A stretch of 64,000 nt of DNA from Larus michahellis (GCF_964199755.1 NC_133918.1:992001-1056000), one strand, 5' to 3'; numbered from the stretch's first letter, positions 35,001 through 49,300 are shown. Numbers and translations: made by a program. The notes: generated by a model from the letters alone, not told the origin.

Positions 35001-37626
35001 GACCTGCCCGGGGAGGGGGGGGGAAGCACACGGCCACTTCCCTAAATCTAGGGCGCAGATCTAGCTGACAGTGCAGCTGGGGGTGAAGCTGCCCCTTGCA
35101 CCCCCAACAGCTCCCTGGCGTGCCAAACAAAACAGCAGGGAGAGCAGCCGCCATATCAGGCCATCGGTTGCATGAAGTGGTTGGCTGAGATAAATTCAGG
35201 ATCAAGATAAGAGCACCCACGCTACAACCGTCCTCCCTCCGCCCAGGTCCACTCCAGGAGAGCTGCCACTCGGGCGTTACTGGGAGGAAGCATGGAGGGT
35301 CTTTATCTCTGGCTGTTGGTTGACGTTTCTTCACGCTAACTGCTCCATTCCCCCTCGCCAGGTCAGCAGGGACAGGACAAGCTCCTGCACCGGTTGTGGC
35401 ACTGAGGACCCTTCTCCAGGTCACGCTGTCCCCTCAGACAGGGACCTCGACACAGGAGTCCCCACCAGCCCCTGCACTTCCTCGCATTTTTTGACCCCAG
35501 GGCACGACGCAAGATGAGCGCCTGGCAATAAGTCATGCCGGGATGGTGCCTCCTCTGCATCCCCACGGGTTCCTCACTCACCAGGCGCCGCTGCCTTCCC
35601 CTGCCGCGTCTGGGCAGCGCTGCCTGCAAACGCAGCACACGGGGCGGGCAAGGGCCCCGTGGCCACCCATGGGAACAACCGAGAGCTGCCCAGCCACAGG
35701 CAAGTCCCGGGTAAACCCCCGGGCTCTCGGGAAAGCCCAGATTTTTTTGTCGGTCTCGTTTTTGCTGTAGGCATAGAGCAGCCGAGCACACGGTTGTCAC
35801 CCCAACTCAATGCCACCCCCACGCAGGGGGATGCAGGGACACCCTACAACCCCCCCGCCACTGCACGGGGATGGCCCGAGGGACAGCGGGGACCCCCGGG
35901 CTGTGAGCGCCCAGGCAGCACCCGCCGCTGCGGCACAGGCCGCCGGGAGGGGGACAGTGCCGAGGCAGGACGGAGACACCGTGGTGCCCGTTCCCCATCC
36001 AGGTTCAGCCATCCATGCCTGGGGGATCCCAGAGCACCCCGCAGTCCCCTACACATGGGGCACCCCTTCACCGCCATGGGGGATGCTGCCCCTCCATATG
36101 GGGCACCCCAGAAAGGCCCCTCCTGGTCTGCCCCCCTCCACACAGGGCACCCTGAGCTCATCTCCCCCCGCCCAGGGCACCACCGTCCCAGCCCTGATCC
36201 TACCTAGGGCTTCACCCTCCGTACAGGGCACCCAAGAGAGCCCCCCCAGGGCAGCCCCCCTTCCACAGGGGGGGCTGCTCCCTTCCACCCCAGGGCCCCA
36301 ATTCTGCTCACCCCTGGGGCTGTCCCTCTCCATCTGGGGGGGGTGCCAGTCCCCACCTCACTGCCATGGGGGTTGTCGCAGGCAGGGGGCTCCAGGAAGG
36401 CTTCCTTGGGGTGACCCCCACCCCAGAAAAGCTCCCTCAGGGCCACCCATCTTCAGGGAGGCTTCCCTCCAGGCAGGGCACCCTGGTTCCCCCCTCATCC
36501 CCAGGACTCACCCCCCACCCCAGAAAGTCGCCCACAAGGCTGACCCCCCTCACTCAGGGTACCCCAAAAAGGCACCCTTGGCCCCGTTCCTCCCCCAGGA
36601 CACCCCAAAAAGGAACGCCGGGCCGATACTGCATCCCAGAAAGGCTCCTCTGGGGCCACCCATCTCCACCCAGGGCACCCCAGCAAGGGTCCCCCGTTCC
36701 CCCCTCCCATCCAGGGCATCCCCAGGGCTGAACCCCACCCCAGAAAGCTGCCCCCGGGGCTGACCCCCATCACTCAGAGCACTCCAGAAAGGCACCCCCA
36801 GAGCTGAGCCCATATCCCAGAAAGGAACCCTGGGCTGATCCTGCACCCCAGAAAGACTCCCCTGGGGCCATCCCTCTCCACTCGGGACATCCCGGCAAGG
36901 CTCCCTGGTTGCCCCCTCCCATCCAGGGCATCCCAGAAAGGAATGCCACCCCAGAAAGTTTCCGCCGGGGCTGACCCCCGTCACTCAGAGCACTCCAGAA
37001 AGGCACGCCCAGAGCTGAGCCCATACCCCAGAAAGGAACCCCGGGCTGGTCCTGCACCCCAGAAAGACTCCCCTGGGGCCATCCCTCTCCACCCCGGACA
37101 TCCCAGAAAGTCACTCCCGGGGCTGAGCCCCCCTCACTCCCCCTTTACACCCGGGGCACCCCAGAAAGGAATCCCGGGCTGATCCGGCGCCCCAGAAAGC
37201 CTCCCCCGGGGCCACCCATCTCCACCCAGGACACCCCAGCGCTGCCCCCCACCCCAGAGCACCCCCACAAACCACACACCCCCCTCGCCCCAGGCCCACT
37301 CCCCTCCCGCGTCCCCCCCAGCACCCACCGGCGAGGTGCCAGGACTTCCTCCGCCCGTAGCGGCCGCAGCCGGCGGAGCGGTCGGCCTCGTAGCCCAGGA
37401 GCGGGGTGCAGAGCCCGTCGGCCGCCTGCCCGGCCAGCAGCAGGGCGCCGGCCAGGCGGTGCCCGTAGCCCAGCACGGCGTGCAGGTAGAGCAGCAGATA
37501 GGTGAACCACAGCGAAGCGCACAGGTCGTTCAGAAAGTGCCCGGCCGCGAAGCTCAGCCGCCCCGGCAGCGACAGCCCCGCCGCCGCCGCCGCCGCCGCC
37601 CCCGCTCCCGCCAGCGGCTCCGCCAT
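26071..37626 (-). CDS. MFSD12: MFSD12, melanosome/lysosome major facilitator protein (cysteine import)
   Basis: MFSD12 is a 12-TM major facilitator of lysosomes and melanosomes, needed for cysteine import and pigment synthesis. Ten coding exons on the minus strand: 37626-37329, 32074-31864, 30897-30774, 29894-29697, 29460-29368, 29264-29172, 27838-27668, 27410-27316, 26954-26824, 26165-26071. They sum to 1509 nt, 502 residues plus TGA, with every junction GT-AG and in phase. Hallmarks: an Ala-rich N-terminus encoded by a GCC repeat, TM1 with [26 protein letters not shown] loop (residues 78-83), CLGC loop, [19 protein letters not shown], and the CFYHW-type block near the end ([20 protein letters not shown]). 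The last exon adds a hydrophilic 31-residue tail. Human is about 480 residues as I recall. Intron 1 exceeds 5 kb and is repeat-rich. Confidence 0.97.
28456..28584 (-). mobile_element. CR1 3'-end fragment in an MFSD12 intron
   Basis: Starts with the double tcatagaatcatagaatgg tail signature and is cut off by the next CR1 3' end about 130 bases later. Same orientation as MFSD12. Confidence 0.88.
28585..29065 (-). mobile_element. Second CR1 fragment, adjacent to the first
   Basis: A second CR1 3' end (aatcacagactggtttggg) is directly followed by about 480 bases matching the C-terminal coding part and 3' UTR of CR1 (minus-strand [18 protein letters not shown]). It ends about 105 bases before the exon at 29172-29264. 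Confidence 0.85.
30081..30728 (-). mobile_element. CR1 fragment close to an MFSD12 splice site
   Basis: Minus strand encodes the C-terminal CR1 ORF2 segment ([16 protein letters not shown], then [18 protein letters not shown]) with the 3' tail at 30081. Its 5' truncation point is about 45 bases from the donor end of the exon at 30774-30897. Confidence 0.92.
33325..33786 (+). mobile_element. CR1 fragment, opposite orientation to MFSD12 (intron 1)
   Basis: The + strand carries the sense CR1 3' portion ([18 protein letters not shown]-like frame) and ends at the CR1 tail tttatgattctgtgac at about 33786. Of the clear CR1 copies in the window this is the only one in + orientation. Confidence 0.9.
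33787..36010. other. MFSD12 intron 1, unique part
   Basis: Roughly 2.2 kb with no coding exon I can support and no obvious repeat family. It has moderate GC and many short frames with no recognisable domains. Confidence 0.55.
36010..37240. repeat. Higher-order tandem array, ~211-bp unit, in MFSD12 intron 1
   Basis: Large units are marked by the recurring tcactcag(a/g)g start at about 36551, 36770 and 36981, with a shorter copy near 37133. The two internal units are near-identical over most of their length (spacing 219 then 211 bp). Earlier, more degenerate copies run from about 36010. Each unit contains several internal sub-repeats of the type caccccagaaagg(a/c). Long frames across it are repeat translations. 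Confidence 0.88.
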
Positions 37627-37800
37627 ACCGCGCCGCCGCCGGCCCGCAGCGACAGCGACAGCGACAGCGCCGGCACCGGACGGGACGGGACGGGACGGGA
37701 CGGGGCGGGGCTGCGCCGGGGCCCGGCCCCGCCGCTCCGGGGCTCCCCCGCCTCGGCCGGGGCTCCCCCCACCTTGGCCGGCACTGCCCCGCCTCCCGCC
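37627..37800 (-). promoter_or_regulatory. MFSD12: MFSD12 CpG-island promoter region with GGGAC pentamer repeat
   Basis: Very CpG-dense sequence begins immediately upstream of the MFSD12 ATG at 37626. It includes about six GGGAC pentamers (roughly 37680-37710) and GCGGGGC boxes, with no TATA box in the expected range. The start site cannot be placed from sequence alone. Confidence 0.55.
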
Positions 37801-37939
37801 CCCGGGGGAGGATGCTCCGAGCGCCGGGGGGTGCTGAGGAGCGTCGGGGTAACGGGGTGAGGGCGCGGGGCGGGGGGGGGGGGAGCGCCGGTGCTCCTGG
37901 CGGTGGGCGCTGGAAACAGCGTGTGAGGGTACTGGGGCC

Positions 37940-38950
37940 GCTGGGAGGGACGCTGGGGTGACTGCTGGGGTCACGGGGGGCCCCCGCTTGGACGCATGCT
38001 GGGGATACTGGGAGCAGTGTGGAGGGAGTACTGGGGTCACTGGGATGCTGAGGTGTGGCACCATGGGGACCTCCCATTTGGGTGCATACTGGAGTCACCA
38101 GTGGCCAGTATGGGGGTACTGGGGTGACTGGGACCTCCTCTTCAGTAGGTATTGGGTGACTGGGACAGGTAGGAGCAGTACTGGGGTCACTCCGACTGCA
38201 GGGGGGGCGAACTGGGGTCAGTATGGAGGGACTGGGGTGACCGGGACCTCCTCTTGAGTAGGTACTGGGTGACTGGAACCAGCATGAGCAGTACAGGGGT
38301 CACTGGAACCCCTCTTGAGGGGTGTACTGGGGTCACTGGGATTCTGGGGTGACTACTGGGGTCATGGGGACCCTCCACTTGGGCACATGCTGGGGTCATT
38401 GGGAGCAGTTCGGGGAGAGTCCTGGGGGTCACTGGGACTCTGTGGTGGCTACTGGGGTTGTGGGGACCCCCCTGCTTGGGTAGGTACTAGGGAGCAGTAA
38501 GGGGGTACCGGGGTGACTGGGACCAATACAGGCAGTAATGGAGTCGCTGGGAGTAGTGGAGAGGGGAGTACTGGGGTCACTGGGACTCTGCGGTGACTAC
38601 TGGCATCATGGGGGGACCATCCTGGGGTCATCCTGACCATCTCATACTGGGGCGATGGGACCAGTATGGGCAGCACTGGGGTCACTGGGAGCAGTATGGG
38701 CAGCACTGGGGTCGCTGGGAGCAGTGCGGGGGGGATGTGTCAGGGCCATTGGGACCCCCAGGGTGGGCGTTGGGACCACTGGGAGCCCAACCCCGTGGCG
38801 TACTGGGGTTGCTGGGAGCGGTGGGGGAGGGTAACTGGGGTCGCTGGGACCGCCCCGAGGTGGGCACTGGGGTTACTGGGAGCAATGGGATGATACCGGT
38901 GGGACTGGGGGCGCTGGGAGCGGCGAGGGTACACTGGGGCCACTGGGCCC
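37940..38950. repeat. G-rich minisatellite between MFSD12 and HMG20B
   Basis: About 1 kb of degenerate units built on actggggtcactgggan and gggtgactgggacc, often alternating to give longer units of 30-60 bp with gcagtatgggcagcactgg variants. G-runs of four recur on the + strand throughout. It fills most of the space between the divergent MFSD12 and HMG20B promoters. No gene. Confidence 0.9.
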
Positions 38951-39054
38951 CCCCCGAGGCCCCTCTCGGGGCTCGCCATCCTGGACGCCGGGGTGGGCGC
39001 TGGGGGCACCCGCCGTGGGTCGGCTGCGGTGGGCCCCATCCGTGTCGTTGCCCC

Positions 39055-39317
39055 TTTAAGGCGCCGCCATCCCGACAATACTGCTCCGTCCCCACGCCGA
39101 TCGCTGATTGGCGGGCGGCGCGCCGCGCGCGCCGAACTCAACGTGCGCGCAAACGCCGCGCCGGCCGGCCCCGCCCCTCCCTCCGCCGCTCACCTCTGAC
39201 GTGAACCCTTCCGGCCAATCCGCGCTCGGCGGCTCCCTCCACGGCTCGGCGCGAGCGGCCAATCGGGAGCGCCGAGGCGGGCTCCTACTTTGCATAATAA
39301 TAGAGGGGCGTGGCCAG
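39055..39317 (+). promoter_or_regulatory. HMG20B: HMG20B promoter and first non-coding exon
   Basis: CpG-dense sequence with three CCAAT boxes (ATTGG 39107-39111; CCAAT 39215-39219 and 39259-39263), a CRE-like TGACGTGA (39198-39205) and an AT-rich tttgcataataa (39289-39300). A GGCCAG|GTAAGG donor at 39317/39318 would end a 5' non-coding exon that splices to the exon starting at 39878. The transcription start is inferred. Confidence 0.6.
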
Positions 39318-39903
39318 GTAAGGAAGAGCGGCGGAGGGGAGCGGGGAGGTGGGGGGTCCCGCGGGGGTGTGTGGGGACCCCGCCGGGGGGTAGCGGTGGG
39401 ACCCCGCGGGACGGGGGTCGGGGGGGGCCCGAGCCCCTGGGCGGGGGGGAGGCCAAAGGCGGGGGTTGGCTGGGGAGGAGGCGCCGTTTGGGGGCGGGGG
39501 GGGGCTGGGGTGTCCTCACGGGGCGGAGCTCCCAGGGGTTGGGCGGGGGGGGCAGGTTAGGGGGCGGAGGGTGACCCCGGGGGGGGACAGAGCGGGGTGC
39601 GTGGGGGAGCCTGTTGGGGGGCAGCGGTGGGATCGCGGGGCGGGGGGGAGGCCTGTGGGGGTGGAGAGGCCAAAGGCAGAGGGTTGGGGAGGGGGATGGG
39701 GTGTCCCCATGGGGCAGAGCTTTGGGGGGTCTTGCGGGGGGGGGGGGAGGACAGGGGAACAGGAGGGACCCCCGCGGGAGGAACAGGGGTCGGGGGGGGA
39801 CGGACACCCCCGGGCTCCCCCCTTGGAGCCCCGCAGCCCCCGGAGGGTGTGGTGCCAGCTCCGTCCCTGTCCTGCAGGCGCTGACCCAGTAGCCCCCGGA
39901 CCC

Positions 39904-42900
39904 ATGGCCCACAGCGCCAAGCAGCCGCCTGCCGCCATGCTGTAAGTGCCCGCCGCACCGTGCTCCGGGCCCCCCTGTCCTGTGGCTACCAGCCGCCCCA
40001 TGTCACCCTGTCCCATACTAGGCCCCGGCCCTGCGTCCCTTGCCAAAGGGTGGCCGGTCTTGCCGTGCGGGCCTTGGGGGTCTTCTGCGTGTTTTGGGGA
40101 CCCCCGTCTCCCACTCCCCTTATCACCTGCTTCGTTAGCTTCCACCTGGCTGTGCTGATTAGCGCAGGGAGCCCTGGTGTCGGAGAAGCATCTCGTGAAA
40201 TTCAGACCAGCGAGGTCTTCGTCCACACCCGCACACGGCGAACCGCGTGCTGTCCCACACCAGCGTCGACCGCCGGCCCTCCCGGCACAGAGCCGAGAGT
40301 GCGGGGGCCGCGGTGCGGGGGCCGCGGCGACTCCGGGCTGGAGGGTGGCGCATGCCAGCGCCAACCAGCCAAGGGAGGTTCAGATAAGAGGAGGAATCTT
40401 GCCTGAAATAACTTTACTTTTTAAAGCATCCTTAGGCACGCGAGGAATCTGGACGGCGGGGGGGAGGCAGAGCTCTGGTGTCTGGTGGTGCAGGGCGTTA
40501 GTGTGTTCCCGGCCGTGGCGGCTGAGCGCGGTGATACTGTACAGGCATCACCGGGAATATTTCTGTTAGAGCTGATAAAGAAAGCCTAAGGCTGGCTGCT
40601 CCTGTGAGGAACCTCGGGGGTGGTTTTTTCTCCCAGAAGATGGAAGAAGAAGTGGTCTCACACTGTCCCGTAGGCTCTCGTGTGAGCGTGGGGGTGCAGG
40701 GCAGCTGGTTGGGCTCAGATCCCAATGGATCTTGTGCTGGGTACCCGCTCCATCCTCAAGGAGCAGCGTGGTTACAGAGGGCGTCCCTGGGGGCTTACAG
40801 AAAGGGCCCCCATCAAATTAATCACAAAGGTGGCTCGTACGGGTGATAACCTGGTAGTGGTATGTTGGGGTCTCTAGCGGAATTTGGGTTCGCACCAGGT
40901 ATGTGATGTGACAAACGGGCGGGAGAAGCTCTGGGGTGCATCCTGGGTGGGGATCTGTCTGGCTTTTGGTGCACAGCGGCATTTTCTTTGTTGGGGCTTG
41001 TGCTTGGCCCTGGGCTGGTTACGGTGTCCGGTGACTCGGATGGAACCCAAGTGGGCACCATTTGCTGCAACTCTCGAGCCCTTTGTGGCTCCCCTCAAGA
41101 GGGGATCTGACCACGCTTTGCCAGTGGACACGCTCCGACGGAGCAGGAGCCGCGTCAGGGTCCAAAGGGTGCGAGCGGGACAGGCGATGGGATGGAGCTG
41201 GCTGGAGAAGGGGCTGGGGAGGGTCCCTGCGGTGGGGCTGTGTGTGCTCAGCCGGGGCAAGGAGGCTCTGCCAACCCGGGTGCTGGACCTGCGTCCCCTG
41301 CTGAATGATGCTGATCCCCACCGAGTTGGAGAGGGGGAGCTGGGGCTGCCAGCCCTGCGTTAGAGCCGCTCGGTGCGTCTCGGAGGTGGCTCGGTGCATC
41401 TTGGTGGCAGCAGGAACCTGATGGAGCGGTTGTGGCTGGAGCGGGTCGAGCCGGCGCCGGCGCCCTGCCCTCATCCTCTGCCTTGAGGGTTCTCCTTATC
41501 CCTGGCAGCACTCGTGCTGGGTGTGAGTGATGCTTCCAGGCGGTGCCCCTGGAGCCAGGATCCAAACCGCCGCGGCTCCTCCTCCCTTGCAGAGGAGGAT
41601 CAGCTGGTTCGTGCTGCTTGGGACTCCTCACCGAGGTGTGCACGCAAGCCCTGGTGGCACACAGGAGTGTGACCGGCACTGTTACCTGCCCCCAAGAGCA
41701 GCACCAGTGGTTCCCAGCCCCCTTCCAAATGCCACTGAAAGGTCCCAGGGTTGTAAGTGGACCTTGGGGCAGCTTTTGTGTGCCCAGGACTGCCCTGCTC
41801 ACCCGGTGCTGGGCTCTGCTTGAGCCCCGTCACTCACCTGTGACCTCCCCTCACAGAGGAACAGGAGCTCTGGGACTGGTAGCGAGTTTGGGGCTGTTTG
41901 GGTGGGCGGGAGCTGGGGGATCTGGCGAGCGTGAGGTTGTGCTGCTGGGGAATGTGTTGCCGTTGATCCCAGTGGTTTCCCAGCCCTTTCTGACGGGTAC
42001 TCTCTGGCTGCAGACATGCCACGGGCAAAGCTCAGCATGGAAACTTCCTGGTGGCCATCAAGCAGGAGAAGGGAGAGTCGGCACGGACAAGCGGTGAGAA
42101 GCCGCACGGCGAGGAGGAGGTGAGCTCCGGTGCCTGCATCCTTCCCCACACAGTCCCCGGGAGCAGGGTCTGTGTTGCCCAGCCTGGGGCTGTCCCTCCA
42201 CTCACCCTCCAGCAGCCCAGGCGCAGCCAGGAGAGCCCGTGGCTGCGGCCGTGACCTGAGGAAAGGCCCAGACCTTCCCTCGAGGGACAGGAGGCCCAGG
42301 CGGGTCCAGGCTGCTCCTGTGTCCTGCCAGCGCGATGGCGTCAGGCGCTCTGATCCGTGACGGGTTGTCCCTTTCCCTTCGCTGGGTGCCAGCCGGTGAA
42401 GAAGAGGGGCTGGCCCAAGGGCAAGAAGAGGAAGAAGATCCTTCCCAACGGCCCCAAAGCCCCTGTGACGGGCTACGTGCGTTTTCTGAATGAGCGGCGC
42501 GAGCAGATCCGCACGCAGCATCCTGACCTGCCCTTCCCAGAGATCACCAAGATGCTGGGGGCTGAGTGGAGCAAGCTGCAGCTTTCGGAGAAGCAGGTAC
42601 CGGCCCCCAGGAGAGACCCACCCCCATCAGGGCTGGGCAGCGCCCTCCGGACCCTGCGCCCCAAACCCCTTTGCTCGCTGCCTGGCTGCAGCTCCACAGA
42701 GGGAGCTTATCCCACTAGTGGTGGGCTGGTGAGCAGGAGCTGGGCCTCGAATAGTGGGGAGGGGTCAGCAGCCCCCCCGGGGAGCCTGGGGCCGGGCCGG
42801 GCTGAGGACCCTCTGTGACCGTAGCGGTACCTGGACGAAGCGGAGCGAGAGAAACAGCAGTACATGAAGGAGCTGCGGGAATACCAGCAGTCAGAGGCCT

Positions 42901-44639
42901 ACAAGATGTGCACAGAGAAGATCCAGGAGAAAAAGATCAAAAAAGGTGGGTTGTGGGAGCAGCGGCTGCCGGCGTCGCTGCCAGAGCCTCTGGGGGGGAT
43001 GCTGGGCTGGCTCCTGGGGGTAACCTCCTTCCTCCTTTCCAGAGGATGCGGGCTCTGCGGCAGTGAACACCCTGCTGAACGGGCACCCACTCAAGGTAAG
43101 GCCCGGGCAGGTCTGCCTGTGTGGGGGGAAACTGAGGCACTGCAGGGTTCGGCCCGTGGGAACCACGCTGGCTGCAGGTTTGGGCAGAGGGAGACTCCTG
43201 GGTTGTGCTTCAAGGCCCCAGTTTCCCGTCGAAGCAGAGCCCGGAGTGGCAGGAGGCAGAGGGCAGCCGTCCTCCCTGTCTGCCCAGGCAGGGCCACCCC
43301 CCTGTCCCTGTGCCTCCTGTCCGTCCAGCCCCAAGGAGACAGGATCCCCTTCGGTGGGACCCTGCCTGATCCGTCCCCTCCTCTCCCCCAGGCCGGCGAG
43401 TGCAGCGACACCTTCTCCACCTTCGACGTGCCCATCTTCACGGAGGAGTTCTTGGACCAAAACAAAGGTGAGGGGCTGGGGGAGGGCTGCAGCAGGCGAT
43501 GGTGCTGCAGGAGCAGCCTGCATCCCGCGGGGCAGGACCACGGTGGGCGCTGGGTGCGAGATCCAGGCTCTGAAAGGTCCCTGGACCTGGATAGAGGGGC
43601 TGGTGGCGCTGATGAGCCTCTTTGAAGAGTTGTGGCTGGGGAAGGGACTGGGTTTGGGATGAGGGAGAGAGTCAGAGGGACCACCCCTGACATCGCGCCA
43701 TTCCCGGCAGCCCGGGAGGCCGAGCTGCGGCGCCTGCGGAAGATGAACACGGAGTTTGAGGAGCAGAACGCCATCCTGCAGAAGCACACGGAGAGCATGA
43801 ACTGTGCCAAGGAGAAGCTGGAGCAGGAGCTGGCCCAGGAGGAGAGGCAGACCCTGGCCTTGCAGCAGCAGCTCCAGTCCGTGCGGCAGGCCCTCACCGC
43901 CAGCTTCGCCTCCCTCCCCATCCCCGGTGAGTTCGGGGCAGCCGTGGGGACCAGCCTGCTGCTGGGGCCTGGTGGCTGCGCAGAGACGCACCGGGGGGGT
44001 TAATAAACGCTTGTCTGCTGATGGGATGGGAGCCAGGGCACTTTGGGGGACTCTCCGGGGAGCCCAAGGATGTGACAGCCCCCTGTAACGGGGTAGGGCA
44101 GGCTGGAAACTGCCCTCTGGAGCCATGGTCACAGCTGTGCCCACAAACTCCTTTTGTTCCTGGGCCTGTGTCGACGCGGCTCTCTCCTGCTGCAGGAGAT
44201 GGCACCTATTCTTCAGGGTCCCTTCCCCAGTCACCAGCTGGGTGGGGACTTGCTGGCCCTGCTAACTGGGCTTCTGTCTCGCAGGCACTGGGGAAACCCC
44301 CACGCTGAGCACTCTGGACTTCTACATGGCCAAACTGCACAGCGCCATCGAGAGCAACCCCCTGCAACATGAGAAACTGGTGGTGCGCATCAAGGAGATC
44401 CTGTCTCGGATAGCCAGGTGAGCCGGGCAGGGCTGGCCGGAGCCAGCGCACGAGGACCCTCGTGTCCCGGCCAGCACGGGTACCAGCTGGTCAGCCCGTG
44501 GCAGGGAGGGTGACAGGAGCCAAACAGGGACGGTGCGGGTAGAGAGGGGCTCAGGGCTGCACCAGGCAGTTGTGGGAGAGAGAAACCGACCCCCTGTAAC
44601 TCAGCCTTGCTTTCCTCCCTCTTCAGCGAACACTTGTGA
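39904..44639 (+). CDS. HMG20B: HMG20B (BRAF35), HMG-box subunit of LSD1-CoREST complexes
   Basis: HMG20B is a nuclear HMG-box protein of LSD1/CoREST/HDAC repressor complexes. Coding exons: 39904-39941, 42014-42119, 42393-42596, 42825-42945, 43043-43095, 43392-43467, 43711-43926, 44285-44417, 44627-44639. Total 960 nt, 319 residues plus TGA, all junctions GT-AG with matching phases. A basic stretch ([13 protein letters not shown], residues 51-63) precedes the HMG box at about 70-138 ([20 protein letters not shown], then [12 protein letters not shown]). A coiled coil at about 200-260 ([20 protein letters not shown]) mediates partner binding. The last exon codes only for the final EHL plus part of a Ser codon. 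The exon with the ATG starts at 39878 and has an in-frame stop upstream of the ATG. Confidence 0.97.
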
Positions 44640-45737
44640 AGAGGACCAGTCCCCCCTGGAGCCCGGGGCCGGCCGGACCATGGCCCTGTCCCTTGGAGCT
44701 CATGCAAGGGACAGTCTCTGCTGGTGGTCCGGCTGCTTCCCCCTCCACCCCACGCACCTGGCTGGAGAAGTGAGCTGGGGGCCCCCCTCCCCAGCCCCGC
44801 TGCGCCCGGCTCCTGTGGCTGCAGCATCTCTGAGGACCTTGAGCCTTCCCGGGGACCAAGCGGTGACAGGGCTGAGAGCCGCCGGCCGGCCGCGGTGCTG
44901 GGCGAGGGGGTCAGCGGTGGGCGTGAGCGTCCCCCCTGCTCTCCCGTGAGCTCCCCAGCTCCTGCAGCTCCGTCTCGCTCCACCGGAGCCTCCCAGCTGT
45001 CTGAGGGCGGATGAGGTGCCTGTGGGTTACTGGAGGGAATCGGCGCCTTCCAGGGGCGGCTGTTAACCGGCCTGTGGTGGGAGGGAGGCAGCCGGGTGCC
45101 CTGGGAGCCCCTGGGGCTCAGCGCTGCCTCCCGGCCCCTAGATCAGCCCAGGGAGCCTCTTGGTCCCCTCTCCTGCAGCAGGTGAGGTGGCAGCTTTCTT
45201 CTGCTCGCCTCTTGCTTTATTTAATCTTCCCCCTTCCCCTTGCTGCTCCCCGATGGGTGCCTTCAGCCCCCTGCCTGTGTCACCCTGCCTGTCACCTCTC
45301 CTTCCCCACCCGCCTCTGGGACCAGGCAGGGCAGCTCCTGCCCTTTGCAGTGGTGAAGGCAAAAATAATCATGCAGGAGCCAGGAATGACCCCTTTTTTT
45401 CCCCGTGGTGGGGAGCCTGTGGGGCAGTGCACAGGTTTTCGGCTCCTGCCTCCCTGCCCGAGCCCCTCCTGCATCGTGGGACCACCGTGACGGCAGCCGC
45501 GTCCCGGCCGTGCTGTGCTGGGGTCGCCCGGCCCCGGGGCTGCCTGTCACTAATCTCAGACTGTGTAATTAGAGAGTGTCCTATTTTCTTACTAGCACTA
45601 CGGTGATCTGGCCCTGGGTTTAACCCGGGGCTGGTGTGCGACCGCTCGTCTCTCGCCTGCAAGGTCTGTGCTCTGTAGATGAGTCTCCTGGTTGCCATCT
45701 CCCGGCGGCCACTTGGCTTGGGATGGAGATGGGAGCA

Positions 45738-45743
45738 AATAAA
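45738..45743 (+). terminator. HMG20B: Candidate HMG20B poly(A) signal (AATAAA)
   Basis: First canonical AATAAA in the sense direction after the stop at 44639, giving a 3' UTR of about 1.1 kb, followed by a GT-rich tract (ccgtgtgtttgtgctc). Confidence 0.6.
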
Positions 45744-46137
45744 TGTGGGAGAAAACAACCAGCCCGGGCTCCGTGTGTTTGTGCTCAGAGGCAGCTTCAG
45801 AGCCGCCCCCGGCCCTAATCCCGGGAGCTTTGGGGTGTTGTAGGGCGATGGCCCCGAGCTCATCTTTGCAGCCCCCAGTACCAGCCGGGGAGGGTGCGAT
45901 GGAGCCGGCTCTGTACGGGCTGCTCTCCCACCTCCTCCAGCCTGCCCGGGGCCCTTCCTACATGGCAGAGCTCACCCGATCCCAGGTGGGTTACCTGTGC
46001 CGCGGGATCGGGTTCCCAGGCCCGGGGATCACCTTACGGCCGAGCCGGGAGCCGGCATCCATCTATAATTCAGCAGTGCCGGCAGCGGGATGCGGCGGGC
46101 GGGCAGGCGCGGCAGGCAGGTCCAGGAGGGCAGCCCC

Positions 46138-48745
<2,608 letters not shown>

Positions 48746-48995
48746 CTGGGGGGGGGGGGTGGGGGGGTGGCGGTGGGGCCCCTTGTCTGCATCCCCTCCC
48801 TACGTCCCCACCTGGGGCTGGAGGTGCTGCTGGGGGGTCCCCATCCTGCCCCCTCATTGCACCCAGGTGTGTCCCCTGAGGTGGGGGGGGGGGGGGGGGG
48901 GGGGCAGCAGGGCACCCAGCTGTCCCCCCATCCTCCAAGGACCGTCCCCCCCAACTCGTTCACCCCCGAAATGTGGTGGGAAGCGGCCGCGGCTC

Positions 48996-49001
48996 ATTAA
49001 A
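48996..49001 (+). terminator. GIPC3: GIPC3 poly(A) signal (ATTAAA)
   Basis: ATTAAA about 250 bases after the GIPC3 stop, followed within 40 bases by T/G-rich ctgttgctctggctgg. No better signal is seen before the convergent TBXA2R 3' end. Confidence 0.65.
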
Positions 49002-49117
49002 GCAGAGGCTGGAGGAGAAGGGCTGTTGCTCTGGCTGGACACGGGGCTGGGGCCCCCCCCATGGTCCCCCCGGGGATGCTCACCCCCAACAGGCGCAGAG
49101 AGCTGTACAAGCGGTGG

Positions 49118-49123
49118 TTTATT
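49118..49123 (-). terminator. TBXA2R: TBXA2R poly(A) signal (AATAAA on the minus strand)
   Basis: TTTATT on the + strand, 229 bases beyond the TBXA2R stop. It is the only canonical signal in that direction before the GIPC3 end. Confidence 0.7.
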
Positions 49124-49300
49124 GTTGGGGGGGGCACTCAGGTGGGGACAGGGAGGAGGGAGCAGCCCCGAGCCCCCTGCCACCCCCCCCCAGGTACCGG
49201 GGCTTGGCGGAGGTGGGTGGGGAGAGCCCATGGATGCAGGTGATGGGGACAATTAATTAACCTGGGGGGTGGGGGGGTGGGATGGGGGGATGGCTTGTCT

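Noticed and set aside
35810-37182. 317-codon frame and similar frames rich in Pro and Lys
   Set aside because: Translation of the 211-bp tandem array; the same repeat is readable in several frames.
37800-39900. Possible TEKTIP1 (C19orf71) ortholog expected between MFSD12 and HMG20B by human order
   Set aside because: The interval holds only the G-rich minisatellite and the HMG20B promoter; no exon-like coding sequence was seen.
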